Assembly: GCA_015232455.1 (NCBI GenBank)
Contig: JADFZQ010000006.1
Span: forward strand, 62,001-126,000
Direction: 5' to 3'
Origin: Desulfamplus sp.
GTDB lineage: Bacteria > Desulfobacterota > Desulfobacteria > Desulfobacterales > Desulfobacteraceae
Length of the DNA stretch: 64,000 bases
Of the stretch, positions 1-8,509 are shown piece after piece. Under the pieces are notes generated by a model that ran no database searches, had not been told where the DNA came from, and saw nothing but the letters and a program-made list of their open reading frames with translations. Made by a program: the position numbers and the translations under genes. Numbering within the stretch: the first letter of the stretch is position 1; the number at the start of each line of letters is the position of its first letter.

Positions 1-104
1 CTCTAAGCGTGCATAAATTGAGCTTTTTTATATTTAAGTGGAGACGCACAGCCGTGTGTCTCTATAGTTTAGGTAAAACTCAATTTATGACCTTAAACAG
101 TATA
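1..104. repeat. MITE-like palindromic element with GTAGAGACGCAC core, copy 1
   Basis: The left arm carries CATAAATTGAGCTTTTTTAT and the right arm ACTCAATTTATGACC followed by CAGTATA, so the ends are inverted repeats. The outermost left bases lie beyond the window edge. At 38-65 sits a 28-base near-palindrome of the GTAGAGACGCAC family. The same arm and core combination recurs at 59923-60038 with the same left junction (TATATTTA next to the core). It lies just upstream of the Nudix gene. Confidence 0.75.
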
Positions 105-141
105 AAATATTTATTATTAAGAATTATGGAGAGATAACAAG

Positions 142-813
142 GTGTTATTAGATACTACTTTATCAAACAAAGTGTTATTAGAAAATAATTTATCAACAAA
201 TAGCGGCTGCTATGAGTCTCTTATAAAAGCAGTAAAAGAGGCTCATCACCCAGAAGCTCCAGATAGTAATTTGTTTAAACCAACAAGCGTTATGGCTCTT
301 TTTACTCCTGAAGAGGAGACAGGTCTCATTTTAATTCAAAAGGCTGATATAGAAGGCTATCCGTGGAGAAATCAGATGGCATTTCCGGGTGGTAACTGCG
401 ACCCTGAAGACTTAAACCGTGAGACGACAGCATTAAGAGAGCTTAGAGAGGAGATGGGGATTCCACCAGAAGAGGTTGATCTTATTGGTTCAATTGGACA
501 CTTTCAGACCATTAACAGTAAAGATATCGAAGCATTTTTGGGAATTTGGAAGAAAACGGGAGACATTGATTTTAATTTATCAAATATTGAATTTGATAAG
601 TCTGAAATCGCAAGAGTTTTTAAAATACCTATAAAGCATTTAATTGGGGTTCATAAATCTAAGAATTTTCTTGGCAGATTACCAAATATTTATGAGCTTA
701 CCTATCCATACCAAGATGTTGTTATATGGGGAGTAACAGCTAAAATTATTCACCATCTCATGGAAATTATTATGCCTAATATTACTTTAGATTGCCATTT
801 GATTAACTCTTGA
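142..813 (+). CDS. Nudix hydrolase, CoA-pyrophosphatase-like (NudL group)
   Basis: The 223-residue protein has a Nudix signature of the NudL type around residues 74-102: FPGG, an acidic DPED, then TALREL and REEMG. This subgroup hydrolyses CoA and related nucleoside diphosphate derivatives; the substrate here is inferred from that pattern only. The start is GTG with GGAG at 128-131. The first 60 bases are an imperfect 30-bp in-frame duplication (GTGTTATTAGA recurs at 172), giving a second possible GTG start at 172 and a doubled VLL-x-x-x-LS motif. The 3' end overlaps the converging small membrane gene by 11 bases. Confidence 0.8.
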   Translation: MLLDTTLSNKVLLENNLSTNSGCYESLIKAVKEAHHPEAPDSNLFKPTSVMALFTPEEETGLILIQKADIEGYPWRNQMAFPGGNCDPEDLNRETTALRELREEMGIPPEEVDLIGSIGHFQTINSKDIEAFLGIWKKTGDIDFNLSNIEFDKSEIARVFKIPIKHLIGVHKSKNFLGRLPNIYELTYPYQDVVIWGVTAKIIHHLMEIIMPNITLDCHLINS

Positions 814-1078
814 TATGACGCCAGACTATCCGAAATAGAACGCTAATCATAATAGCACAAGATAAGCCAGCAAGCACTAATGGAAACCATAAATATTTAT
901 GAAAACCTTCTGTTGCAATAGCAATTTTTAAACCTATAAGTGCAAAAATAAATATAGTTGTAGAACATAAAATGAGTATGAAAGATACAAGATACGATTC
1001 ATACCAAGGTGTAAGGATTCGTCTGCAAAAATTAGTATTGTCAAGTTCCATATTCTCTATGATTTCCTCTGTTTTCAC
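803..1078 (-). CDS. Small two-helix membrane protein, unknown function
   Basis: A 91-residue protein with two hydrophobic stretches, about residues 29-52 and 62-82, a polar acidic N-terminus and a basic C-terminus (RIVWRHIKS). I do not recognise the family. The first start is GTG with no clear ribosome binding site. An internal ATG at 1051 (MELDNTNF) follows AGAGAAT and is a reasonable alternative. It converges on and slightly overlaps the Nudix gene and diverges from nrdD. The hydrophobic pattern supports a real gene, but it is short and unconfirmed. Confidence 0.5.
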   Translation of the reverse strand: MKTEEIIENMELDNTNFCRRILTPWYESYLVSFILILCSTTIFIFALIGLKIAIATEGFHKYLWFPLVLAGLSCAIMISVLFRIVWRHIKS

Positions 1079-1119
1079 GTTTTTTATTGACTCTGTTTCA
1101 CATCAACTTATCTATTTTA

Positions 1120-1167
1120 ACACAATATATCGAATTTTAGCTTGACATTAAACTACATATTGATTAT
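1120..1167. promoter_or_regulatory. Candidate tandem NrdR boxes upstream of nrdDG
   Basis: ACACAATATATCGAAT at 1120-1135 closely resembles the NrdR box consensus. A weaker match, ACTACATATTGATTA, begins at 1152. The start-to-start distance of 32 bases is about three helical turns, which is the known arrangement for NrdR boxes. The second box overlaps the spacer and -10 region of the predicted promoter, as expected for repression by the ATP/dATP-sensing regulator NrdR. The second box is degenerate, so this is tentative. Confidence 0.4.
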
Positions 1168-1170
1168 TCT
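1142..1170 (+). promoter_or_regulatory. Sigma-70-type promoter for nrdDG
   Basis: A perfect -35 TTGACA at 1142-1147 is followed by a 17-base spacer and TATTCT (four of six consensus bases) at 1165-1170. It would leave a leader of about 190 bases before nrdD. The position between the two candidate NrdR boxes adds some support. Confidence 0.45.
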
Positions 1171-1367
1171 CATTATTACTCGCCATTATTGAGCTAACCG
1201 GTTGCTTCATAAAAAATGGCTAATATATTTATATGATAGCCAGAAATTCAAATTAAAAAATAATAACAATTAGCACTACAAAAAAGTTCTTGAAATATTT
1301 TCTAAGCATTAAATAATCTAATAGTGCGTCTATTTCAAGTGTAGCTTCTATTTAAAGAGGTGTATCA

Positions 1368-3461
1368 ATGTTTGAAAAGATAAAAAAAAGAGATGGAAGG
1401 GTTAGTGATTTTGACTCCTCTAAAATTAGTGATGCCATAGCAAAAGCTGGTGAAGCGACAGGAGAATTTGACGAGCGCGAGGCAAAGAAACTTACACTTA
1501 AAGTTATAACTCTTGCAAGAGAACTCCGTCTTGGAAATTGCCCAGATGTTGAAGAGATACAAGATATTGTAGAGCGTGTTCTCCTTGATTCTCCTTTTTA
1601 TAAAACTGCTAAAGCATATATTATTTACCGTGAGCAACACAACCAAATAAGAAAGATTACCATACGTGAACATGTTGAGTTGATGGATAGCTATATCCGT
1701 AAGATGGACTGGAAAGTGAAGGAAAACAGCAATATGAGTTACTCACTTCAAGGGCTTAATAATTACATCTCATCGGATATAACCGCCGAATACTGGCTAA
1801 ACTGCATCTACCCTCCTGAGGTGAGAGACTCTCATAATAGAGGTGATATACATATACACGATTTAAGTCTTCTTTCTGTTTATTGTGTTGGATGGGATTT
1901 GCAAGACCTTTTAATGGAAGGCTTTAAAGGCGTTGCTGGTAAGGTTGAAAGCTCTCCTCCCCGCCACTTTAGAACTGCATTGGGGCAGATGGTAAATTTC
2001 TTCTACACCTTACAGGGAGAAGCTGCTGGTGCACAGGCAATGTCAAACTTTGATACCCTTCTTGCTCCATTTGTAAGGGAAGATAAACTTGGGTACAAAG
2101 AGGTAAAGCAGGCTCTTCAAGAGTTTGTATTTAATATCAATATTCCTACAAGGGTTGGATTCCAGACACCTTTTACCAACATCACAATGGATCTCAATGT
2201 CCCCTCTATTTTGAAGGATTCACCAGTAATTATAGGTGGGCAATATCGAGAAGAGACATACTCTCAGTTCCAAAAAGAGATGGACATAATCAACAAGGCG
2301 TTTGCTGAAGTTATGATGGAAGGAGATGCCAAAGGCAGAGTCTTTACATTTCCGATCCCTACATACAACATAACAGAAGATTTTGATTGGGATAATCCAA
2401 ACCTTGAAAGCGTCTGGAAAATGACTGGCAAATATGGAATTCCCTATTTTTCTAATTTTGTAAATTCAGATATGTCACCTGATGATGCCCGTTCCATGTG
2501 CTGTCGTCTTAGGTTGGATAATCGCCAACTTCAAAAACGTGGTGGCGGACTATTTGGTGCAAATCCTCTTACTGGCTCTATTGGTGTTGTAACAATAAAT
2601 ATGCCCCGTGTCGGATATCTTGCTAAAAATGAACAAGATTTTATTAAGCAGCTTGATGATCTTATAAAAATCGCTGCTGATTCACTTATAATTAAAAGAA
2701 AAGTATTAGAAAAGTTTACAAACGGAAATCTTTACCCATACTCAAAATTTTATTTAAGAAAAATTAAAGAACACTCTGACTGTTACTGGAAAAATCACTT
2801 TTCAACTATTGGTGTTCTTGGTATGCACGAGGCATGTATTAATTTTATGGGAGAAGGGATTGCATCAGAAAAAGGTAGGGCATTTGCTCTTAAAATGATG
2901 GATCATATTCGCAGAAAAATGGAGATAATTCAGGAAGAGACAGGAGAGATGTTCAACCTTGAGGCAACACCAGGAGAGGGAACAACATACCGTTTTGCCA
3001 TGATGGATAAACAGCGTTATCCTGAGATTATATGTGCTAATGAATCAGAGTATAAGAACGGCAAAGCACCATTTTACACAAACTCAACGCATCTACCAGT
3101 CAACTATACTGACGATATTTTTGAGGCATTAGAACTTCAAGACCAATTGCAGACAAAATATACTGGAGGAACAGTTCTTCACCTTTTCCTTGGAGAGCAG
3201 GTTTCTGATTCTAAAATTGTGAAAAATGTTGTCAAAAAAGTGGCTACAAACTACAAATTGCCATACTTTACAATTACCCCAACATTTAGTGTATGCCCTT
3301 CGCACGGCTATATTTCAGGCGAGGCAGAAGTATGCCCTAACTGCGGTGAAGAGACAGAAGTATATTCAAGAGTTGTAGGCTATCTAAGACCCGTTAAACA
3401 GTGGAATAACGGCAAACAGACAGAGTTTTGTATGCGTAAAACATTTAAAGTTGCATCTTAA
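1368..3461 (+). CDS. nrdD: Anaerobic ribonucleoside-triphosphate reductase (class III)
   Basis: Reduces ribonucleoside triphosphates to deoxyribonucleotides without oxygen, using a glycyl radical. The 697-residue protein begins with an ATP-cone allosteric domain (about residues 1-90: KKRDGRVSDFDSSKI), followed by the ten-stranded barrel. At the C-terminus Cys643, Cys656 and Cys659 belong to the zinc site (CPSHGY then CPNCG), and RVVGYLRP places the radical glycine at about Gly671. The start is ATG with AAAGAGG seven bases upstream. nrdG follows after five bases, so the enzyme and its activase are co-expressed. Length and motifs are intact. Confidence 0.97.
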   Translation: MFEKIKKRDGRVSDFDSSKISDAIAKAGEATGEFDEREAKKLTLKVITLARELRLGNCPDVEEIQDIVERVLLDSPFYKTAKAYIIYREQHNQIRKITIREHVELMDSYIRKMDWKVKENSNMSYSLQGLNNYISSDITAEYWLNCIYPPEVRDSHNRGDIHIHDLSLLSVYCVGWDLQDLLMEGFKGVAGKVESSPPRHFRTALGQMVNFFYTLQGEAAGAQAMSNFDTLLAPFVREDKLGYKEVKQALQEFVFNINIPTRVGFQTPFTNITMDLNVPSILKDSPVIIGGQYREETYSQFQKEMDIINKAFAEVMMEGDAKGRVFTFPIPTYNITEDFDWDNPNLESVWKMTGKYGIPYFSNFVNSDMSPDDARSMCCRLRLDNRQLQKRGGGLFGANPLTGSIGVVTINMPRVGYLAKNEQDFIKQLDDLIKIAADSLIIKRKVLEKFTNGNLYPYSKFYLRKIKEHSDCYWKNHFSTIGVLGMHEACINFMGEGIASEKGRAFALKMMDHIRRKMEIIQEETGEMFNLEATPGEGTTYRFAMMDKQRYPEIICANESEYKNGKAPFYTNSTHLPVNYTDDIFEALELQDQLQTKYTGGTVLHLFLGEQVSDSKIVKNVVKKVATNYKLPYFTITPTFSVCPSHGYISGEAEVCPNCGEETEVYSRVVGYLRPVKQWNNGKQTEFCMRKTFKVAS

Positions 3462-3466
3462 AAGTA

Positions 3467-4318
3467 ATGAGTCTTAAAATCGGAGGATTTCAAAGAAACA
3501 CATTAATTGATTTTCCGGGGGTTGTGGCTTCACTTGTTTTTACACAAGGTTGTAACTTCAGGTGTCCTTACTGCCATAACCCAAGCCTTATATCCTTACC
3601 AATATTTGAATCTCCCACAACATATAATAGCTCTACCTTACCTAATAATAACAATTTTAAACTTACTAATAATACCCTTAATTTAATTGATGAGTCTGAA
3701 ATATTAGCGTTTCTTAAAAAGAGAAAAGGGTTGATAGATGGTGTTGCGATCACAGGAGGAGAGCCTACTTTGCAGCCAACTCTTGAGTCATTTTGCTTTA
3801 AACTAAAAAATATGGGGTTTAAGGTTAAAGTAGATACTAATGGAAGCAGACCCGATGTAATTGAAAACCTTATTAAACGAGAGCTTGTTGATTTTATTGC
3901 GATGGACATAAAGAGCAATAAGGAAGGTTATAGATATTTAATAGGAGCATCTGAGCAGATAGGTGTTGAAGAGAAAATAGATATTAAAAATTCAAATAAA
4001 CACGCTTTAAATAAAACTTTAAATTTTTCTTTAATAATTAAAAGTATCAAGTTAATAATTAAACAATCCCCAGCATACGAGTTTAGAACAACCTGTGTAA
4101 AACCTTTTATCACATCCGAAATCATGCCTGAAATCGGAGAGATGATAAAAGGGGCATCAAAATATGTGCTTCAGCACTGTTCAAGAAATGTCAGAATGTT
4201 TAACCCTCTATTTTTCCAAAAAAACAATCCCTATCCCGACCCTTTTTTAAGCGATGATGAGCTTGCTCATATTAGACTAATAGTAAAACCTTACGTTCAA
4301 GAATGTTTGATTAGATAA
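3467..4318 (+). CDS. nrdG: Anaerobic ribonucleotide reductase activating protein (radical SAM)
   Basis: Generates the glycyl radical on NrdD by cleaving S-adenosylmethionine at a [4Fe-4S] cluster. The cluster motif CNFRCPYC spans residues 29-36, followed by ITGGEPTLQ, the usual SAM-binding segment. The 283-residue protein is longer than typical family members. Residues 42-74 are an Asn/Ser/Thr-rich stretch inserted right after the cluster loop, and a second Lys/Asn-rich stretch lies around 163-190. Conserved sequence resumes on both sides, so the inserts are probably surface loops. It starts five bases after nrdD and has no strong binding site of its own, suggesting translational coupling. 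Confidence 0.95.
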   Translation: MSLKIGGFQRNTLIDFPGVVASLVFTQGCNFRCPYCHNPSLISLPIFESPTTYNSSTLPNNNNFKLTNNTLNLIDESEILAFLKKRKGLIDGVAITGGEPTLQPTLESFCFKLKNMGFKVKVDTNGSRPDVIENLIKRELVDFIAMDIKSNKEGYRYLIGASEQIGVEEKIDIKNSNKHALNKTLNFSLIIKSIKLIIKQSPAYEFRTTCVKPFITSEIMPEIGEMIKGASKYVLQHCSRNVRMFNPLFFQKNNPYPDPFLSDDELAHIRLIVKPYVQECLIR

Positions 4319-4483
4319 TATACTCTAAAGGTCATAAATTTAGTTTTTATTCAGTTCTTAGCCGAGGGTTAAAACCCTCGGCTAAGTTATAATAAAGAAG
4401 TCCTCTTAAGAGGACTTAAATAAAGTTAGCCCAGAGCTTTAGCTCTGGGCGATGAAAATAAAAGCTCAAATTAAGACCGTATA
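4319..4483. repeat. MITE-like element with three-hairpin cassette, copy 1
   Basis: Begins immediately after the nrdG stop. Terminal arms are TATACTCTAAAGGTCATAAA on the left and AAGCTCAAATTAAGACCGTATA on the right, inverted relative to each other. Inside are three hairpins in series: 4357-4386 (arm CTTAGCCGAGGGTT), 4398-4417 (a perfect 20-bp palindrome, half AAGTCCTCTT) and 4429-4450 (arm GCCCAGAGC). It lies between converging nrdG and uraA, where the hairpins could act as a bidirectional terminator. A second copy lies inverted at 27594-27744. Confidence 0.85.
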
Positions 4484-4503
4484 AAACTTTGCCAAATTCC
4501 AAG

Positions 4504-5778
4504 CTACGCTTTCTCTTTTGGCAAAATAAGATTCATAGTAACACCCAGAATACCAGCAAGCCCAATACCTTGAAGCGTAAACTCACCAGCAGACAAGCTC
4601 ATACCGCCTATACCAAAAACTAAAATTAAAGCAACAATGGTAAGATTTCTTGGCTCTGTGAGATTTTCTCCAGATTGAACAAGAGTATTGAGACCAATAA
4701 CCATAATTGCACCAAAAAGTAGCAACATTATACCGCCCATAACAGGAGCTGGTATTGTTTGGAGAAATGCTCCAAGTTTTCCAACAAACGCAAGAAGTAT
4801 AGCTGTAATTGCAGCCCATGTCATAATTGCTGGATTAAAAACTCGTGTTAATGCAACTGCCCCTGTAACTTCTGAATAGGTTGTATTTGGTGGTCCACCT
4901 AAAAAAGATGCAAAAGAGGTTGCAATGCCATCTCCTAAAATTGTGTTTTCAAGTCCTGGGTCCTTTACATAATCTTTTCCAGTAACTCCGCCAATTGCAA
5001 GGACATCGCCAACATGCTCAATAGCTGGGGCGATTGCAATCGGAAGAATATAAAAAACAGCTTGTGCGTTCCATTCTGGAAGCACAAAATTTGGCATATC
5101 AAACCATGAAGCCTTTGCAACAGTTGAAAAATCTACAATTCCAAATATTAAAGATAATATATAGCCAGTTACAATTCCGCATAAAATAGGAATCAGCCTT
5201 ATAATCCCTTTACCAAAAATAGAGGCAAGCACAGTTGCACAAAGTGCTGCTAAAGAGATAATCAAGGCTGTATTTTCTGGAAAAAGAACTGCCGAACCAT
5301 CACCTGTTTTTCCCATAGCCATGTGAACAGCAACTGGCGATAATATAAGCCCAATAACCATAATAACAGGACCAGTAACAATAGGAGGCAGCACCTTTTT
5401 TATAATTCCGCTTCCTTGCCATCTAATTAAAAGACTCAATATTACATAAACAATACCAGAAGCACAAAGACCGCACATAGTAGCTGGAATACCCCAAGTT
5501 TTAACGCCATACATAATTGGCGGAAGAAATGCAAATGACGAAGCAAGAAATACAGGCACTTTTCCTTTTGTGATTGCTTGAAAAATGAGAGTTCCAGCCC
5601 CTGCTGTAAAAAGAGCAACATTTGGATCAAGTCCAGTTAGAAGCGGTACAAGAACCAACGCCCCAAATGCTACAAAGAGCATCTGGGCACCAAGAAGTGA
5701 ATCTTTAACTTTAAAACTATAATCTGTTGATGAATATTGTGATACAAGGTTATTCTTTTTAATTTGCGTTTCTGACAT
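4504..5778 (-). CDS. uraA: Uracil permease (NCS2 / UraA family)
   Basis: Proton-coupled nucleobase importer of the inner membrane. The 424-residue sequence is hydrophobic throughout, with about 14 membrane segments and the family landmarks AIEHVGDVLAIGG and the GDGIATSFASFLGGPPNTTYSE loop region that lines the substrate site. The start ATG follows AAGGAAATAGG. It lies 110 bases downstream of upp on the same strand. This is the classical upp-uraA arrangement in which uracil is imported and then captured as UMP, and it supports uracil over xanthine as substrate. Confidence 0.93.
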   Translation of the reverse strand: MSETQIKKNNLVSQYSSTDYSFKVKDSLLGAQMLFVAFGALVLVPLLTGLDPNVALFTAGAGTLIFQAITKGKVPVFLASSFAFLPPIMYGVKTWGIPATMCGLCASGIVYVILSLLIRWQGSGIIKKVLPPIVTGPVIMVIGLILSPVAVHMAMGKTGDGSAVLFPENTALIISLAALCATVLASIFGKGIIRLIPILCGIVTGYILSLIFGIVDFSTVAKASWFDMPNFVLPEWNAQAVFYILPIAIAPAIEHVGDVLAIGGVTGKDYVKDPGLENTILGDGIATSFASFLGGPPNTTYSEVTGAVALTRVFNPAIMTWAAITAILLAFVGKLGAFLQTIPAPVMGGIMLLLFGAIMVIGLNTLVQSGENLTEPRNLTIVALILVFGIGGMSLSAGEFTLQGIGLAGILGVTMNLILPKEKA

Positions 5779-5888
5779 TTACCTATTTCCTTGTTTATTA
5801 TTAATTCTACTTTCTGTTTATCTTTTAAACTTAAATCATACTTGTTTTTATATTTTAAAACCTAAATAATTATTTTGAACTTTATAAA

Positions 5889-6515
5889 CTATTTTGTTCC
5901 AAAAATTTTATCTCCAGCATCACCAAGACCCGGAAGAATATATCCAACATCATTTAGGCGTTCGTCAATAGCAGCAACATAAATATCAACATCAGGATGC
6001 TTTTGAGTAACTTTAGCAATACCCTCTGGAGCTGCAACCAAAAATAGCCCTTTAATATCTTTACAACCCGCCTCTTTAAGCAGATCAATAGTTGCAATCA
6101 AAGTTCCGCCAGTTGCAAGCATTGGATCTAAAATAAGTGCTGTCCTTTCATCAATTGAGCTTGTTACTTTAACGTAATATTTTACAGGCTCAAGGGTCTC
6201 TTCATTTCTATAAAAACCCACAACGCTTACCTTTGCAGATGGAATAAGATCAATAACGCCGTCCATCATGCCAAGACCTGCTCTAAGAATTGGGACAATA
6301 GTAATCTTCTTGCCCTTTATCCTTTCAACCTCAACACTGCCCGCCCACCCCTCAATTGTCTGCTTTTCGGTCTCAATATTTTTTGTTGCCTCATAAGTTA
6401 AAAGTCGAGCAACTTCAGATGCCAAATTTCTAAAATCTTTTGTAGATATATCTTTTTCTCTCATCAAACCAAGTTTGTGCTTTATAAGCGGGTGATTCTG
6501 AACATAGACCGTCAC
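5889..6515 (-). CDS. upp: Uracil phosphoribosyltransferase
   Basis: Converts uracil plus PRPP to UMP in pyrimidine salvage; cytoplasmic. The 208-residue length is standard. The PRPP-binding loop [10 protein letters not shown] is intact, as are the N-terminal [12 protein letters not shown] and the C-terminal uracil-binding segment ending [13 protein letters not shown]. The start is GTG, preceded by AAAGGAG at good spacing. It is the first gene of the upp-uraA pair. Confidence 0.97.
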   Translation of the reverse strand: MTVYVQNHPLIKHKLGLMREKDISTKDFRNLASEVARLLTYEATKNIETEKQTIEGWAGSVEVERIKGKKITIVPILRAGLGMMDGVIDLIPSAKVSVVGFYRNEETLEPVKYYVKVTSSIDERTALILDPMLATGGTLIATIDLLKEAGCKDIKGLFLVAAPEGIAKVTQKHPDVDIYVAAIDERLNDVGYILPGLGDAGDKIFGTK

Positions 6516-6551
6516 GATTTTCTCCTTTTTTAAGTTGTTAATACTATATTT

Positions 6552-7496
6552 CTACATATTGAAAAATGATGAAGCTATTTTACGGAAATCTTCTGCTTCA
6601 GGCATCATCTTGCGGAACTCGTCTGCCATGCCTTTTCTTGCATTTGCAAGCTGATCAAGTAATCCACCGTCCTTTTCACTATTTTCGCTGCTCTCTCCAC
6701 TTTTTTTAAGTTCTTCTATATGGTGGGAAAGTAGTTGATCTACAGGCTCTGCTGCTTTTCTTGTAAGTGCTTTATTCTCCTCTCTCAACTTTTCAAGCTC
6801 TTCTAACATCATATCCATAAGTCTGCTTGAAGAGTCTTTTAGAACATCAAGTTCAGCACCATCTTCTTGATTTAGACCACTTATAGTATCTTCTGAACTA
6901 TTTTCATTGTCATTTAATAAACCACCAAGTAAATTATCTATATCTTCTCTTCCTTCAACATTGGAATCTGAATAATACTCCTGTTTAGCTATGGCTTGCT
7001 CAAAACTATATGAACTTGAAGTGCTAAGATTTGCCTCAAAGCCAGATATATTCTCATACCCATCTTGCATCTCAAGAGCTTTTGCAACAGCATCGTCCAT
7101 ATCTCCAGTTGCCATCTTATTTATAACTTCATCAAGTGTCTTGACTATGTTTTCAATATCGTCCATCTCCTCTTCACTTAAACTGCCTTTAACAGAAAAT
7201 GTAAATTGAGAACCAGAAGCAAGAGTCATCTCTCTTGAACTTAAATGACCTGATGCACTTTGCGAACCATTGGATATTCTGCCGCTTTTATCGTAGGCAA
7301 GTGCTGAAAATTCCATAAAAGAGCCTGCACTTAAAGTAACTGTATCACCATCTTTTGTGGTCAAAGATAGTTCAAGATTCTTGTTTTGAGAAGCCTGTAA
7401 AGCCTCTTTTCTTTCTGAAAGAGCTGCATAGTCTCCAAGATTGCCTCTGTTTTGTAAATTTCCAATTGATGAACCTAACTGTGATATACTACTCAT
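6552..7496 (-). CDS. Acidic Ser-rich protein with C-terminal coiled coil, unknown function
   Basis: A 314-residue protein I cannot assign to a named family. Residues 1-110 are polar and Ser/Gly-rich with alternating beta-like segments (LELSLTTKDGDTVTLSAG). Residues 115-150 form an acidic helix (SLSEEEMDDIENIVKTLDEVI). Residues 220-250 look like a coiled coil (LMEMMLEELEKLREE-like), and the tail is amphipathic. There is no signal peptide or membrane segment. Translation should be strong: GGGGAGGTG sits five bases before the ATG. The flagellin gene at 60067-60828 has almost the same leader (GGAGGTGCATTATG), so co-regulation or an axial or secreted role is conceivable but unproven. Confidence 0.75.
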   Translation of the reverse strand: MSSISQLGSSIGNLQNRGNLGDYAALSERKEALQASQNKNLELSLTTKDGDTVTLSAGSFMEFSALAYDKSGRISNGSQSASGHLSSREMTLASGSQFTFSVKGSLSEEEMDDIENIVKTLDEVINKMATGDMDDAVAKALEMQDGYENISGFEANLSTSSSYSFEQAIAKQEYYSDSNVEGREDIDNLLGGLLNDNENSSEDTISGLNQEDGAELDVLKDSSSRLMDMMLEELEKLREENKALTRKAAEPVDQLLSHHIEELKKSGESSENSEKDGGLLDQLANARKGMADEFRKMMPEAEDFRKIASSFFNM

Positions 7497-7691
7497 AATA
7501 CACCTCCCCGATTTTTATTCTCTCTATTTTAGTTTAAGAGCCAGTTTAAATATTCAGGCTTTAATCTTTAAAACTCAATTTATAAAAAACACCTAATATT
7601 TTCTATTAAATCGACAGGAGATACCAAAAACATAAGATAGAGCAGTTAAAGTTTTCTCAATTTTTATATCTGTTTTTTCATTCTATATCCG

Positions 7692-8402
7692 TCATTTTTT
7701 ACGCAAACGTAAGTTTAACATCTCAACTGATACTGAAAATGCCATTGAAAAGTAGATGTACCCTTTTGGAATGTGAACATCAAACCCTTCAAGCACAAGC
7801 GTAAAACCAACCATAATCAGAAATGAGAGTGCTAAAATCTTGATTGTTGGATGATTTTCAACAAATTCTCCAATTGCTTTTGCTGCAAACATCATAACGC
7901 CAACAGAAATAACTACGGCAATCGCCATTATTGATATGTGCTTTGCAAGTCCGACAGCAGTAATAACTGAATCAAGAGAAAATACAATATCTAAAATTGC
8001 GATTTGAAAAAGTATAGAGCCAAGAGTTATAGAAGATGACGCTGATTTATCTTCATGTTCAGCTTTTCCTTCAAGGCTGTTATGTATCTCATGGGTGGCT
8101 TTAGCAAGAAGAAATAGACCTCCACCAATAAGTATAATGTCTCTGCCTGAAATCTCTTGAGCAAAAAGAGAAAACCAAGGCTTGGTTAATCCAACAACCC
8201 AAACAATTGAAAAAAGAAGGATAAGACGAGTTCCCATTGCAAGAGAAAGTCCAACAGTTCTACCCAAATTACGCTCTTTTTCAGGCAGACGACCAACAAG
8301 AATTGAGATAAAGATAATGTTATCAATGCCCAAAACAATCTCAAGGGCGGTTAGAGTTGCCAATGCAATCCATGCTTCCACACTAAAAATCCATTCAAAC
8401 AC
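7692..8402 (-). CDS. TerC family integral membrane protein
   Basis: A 236-residue inner membrane protein with about seven hydrophobic segments and the TerC family hallmarks: LEIVLGIDNIIFISIL near residue 20 and the internally related LDIVFSLDSVITAVGLA near residue 135. The conserved acidic residues in these two repeats are thought to bind metal ions. Members are linked to tellurite resistance or manganese export at the membrane; the ion here cannot be told. The start is GTG, preceded by AAGGAGAAAACA. It stands alone on the strand with no ter operon nearby. Confidence 0.9.
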   Translation of the reverse strand: MFEWIFSVEAWIALATLTALEIVLGIDNIIFISILVGRLPEKERNLGRTVGLSLAMGTRLILLFSIVWVVGLTKPWFSLFAQEISGRDIILIGGGLFLLAKATHEIHNSLEGKAEHEDKSASSSITLGSILFQIAILDIVFSLDSVITAVGLAKHISIMAIAVVISVGVMMFAAKAIGEFVENHPTIKILALSFLIMVGFTLVLEGFDVHIPKGYIYFSMAFSVSVEMLNLRLRKK

Positions 8403-8509
8403 TGTTTTCTCCTTATTATTTTATTTTTCTTTTCTCTTTTTATTAGCCATTTTATTTAACGAGTAACTTTAGTAGGCTTACCTTCTTTATGGTTTCCCAT
8501 ATTTTTACC

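Noticed and set aside
1365-1673. Antisense frame inside nrdD
   Set aside because: Composition is a by-product of the conserved sense gene; no start signal or family motif.
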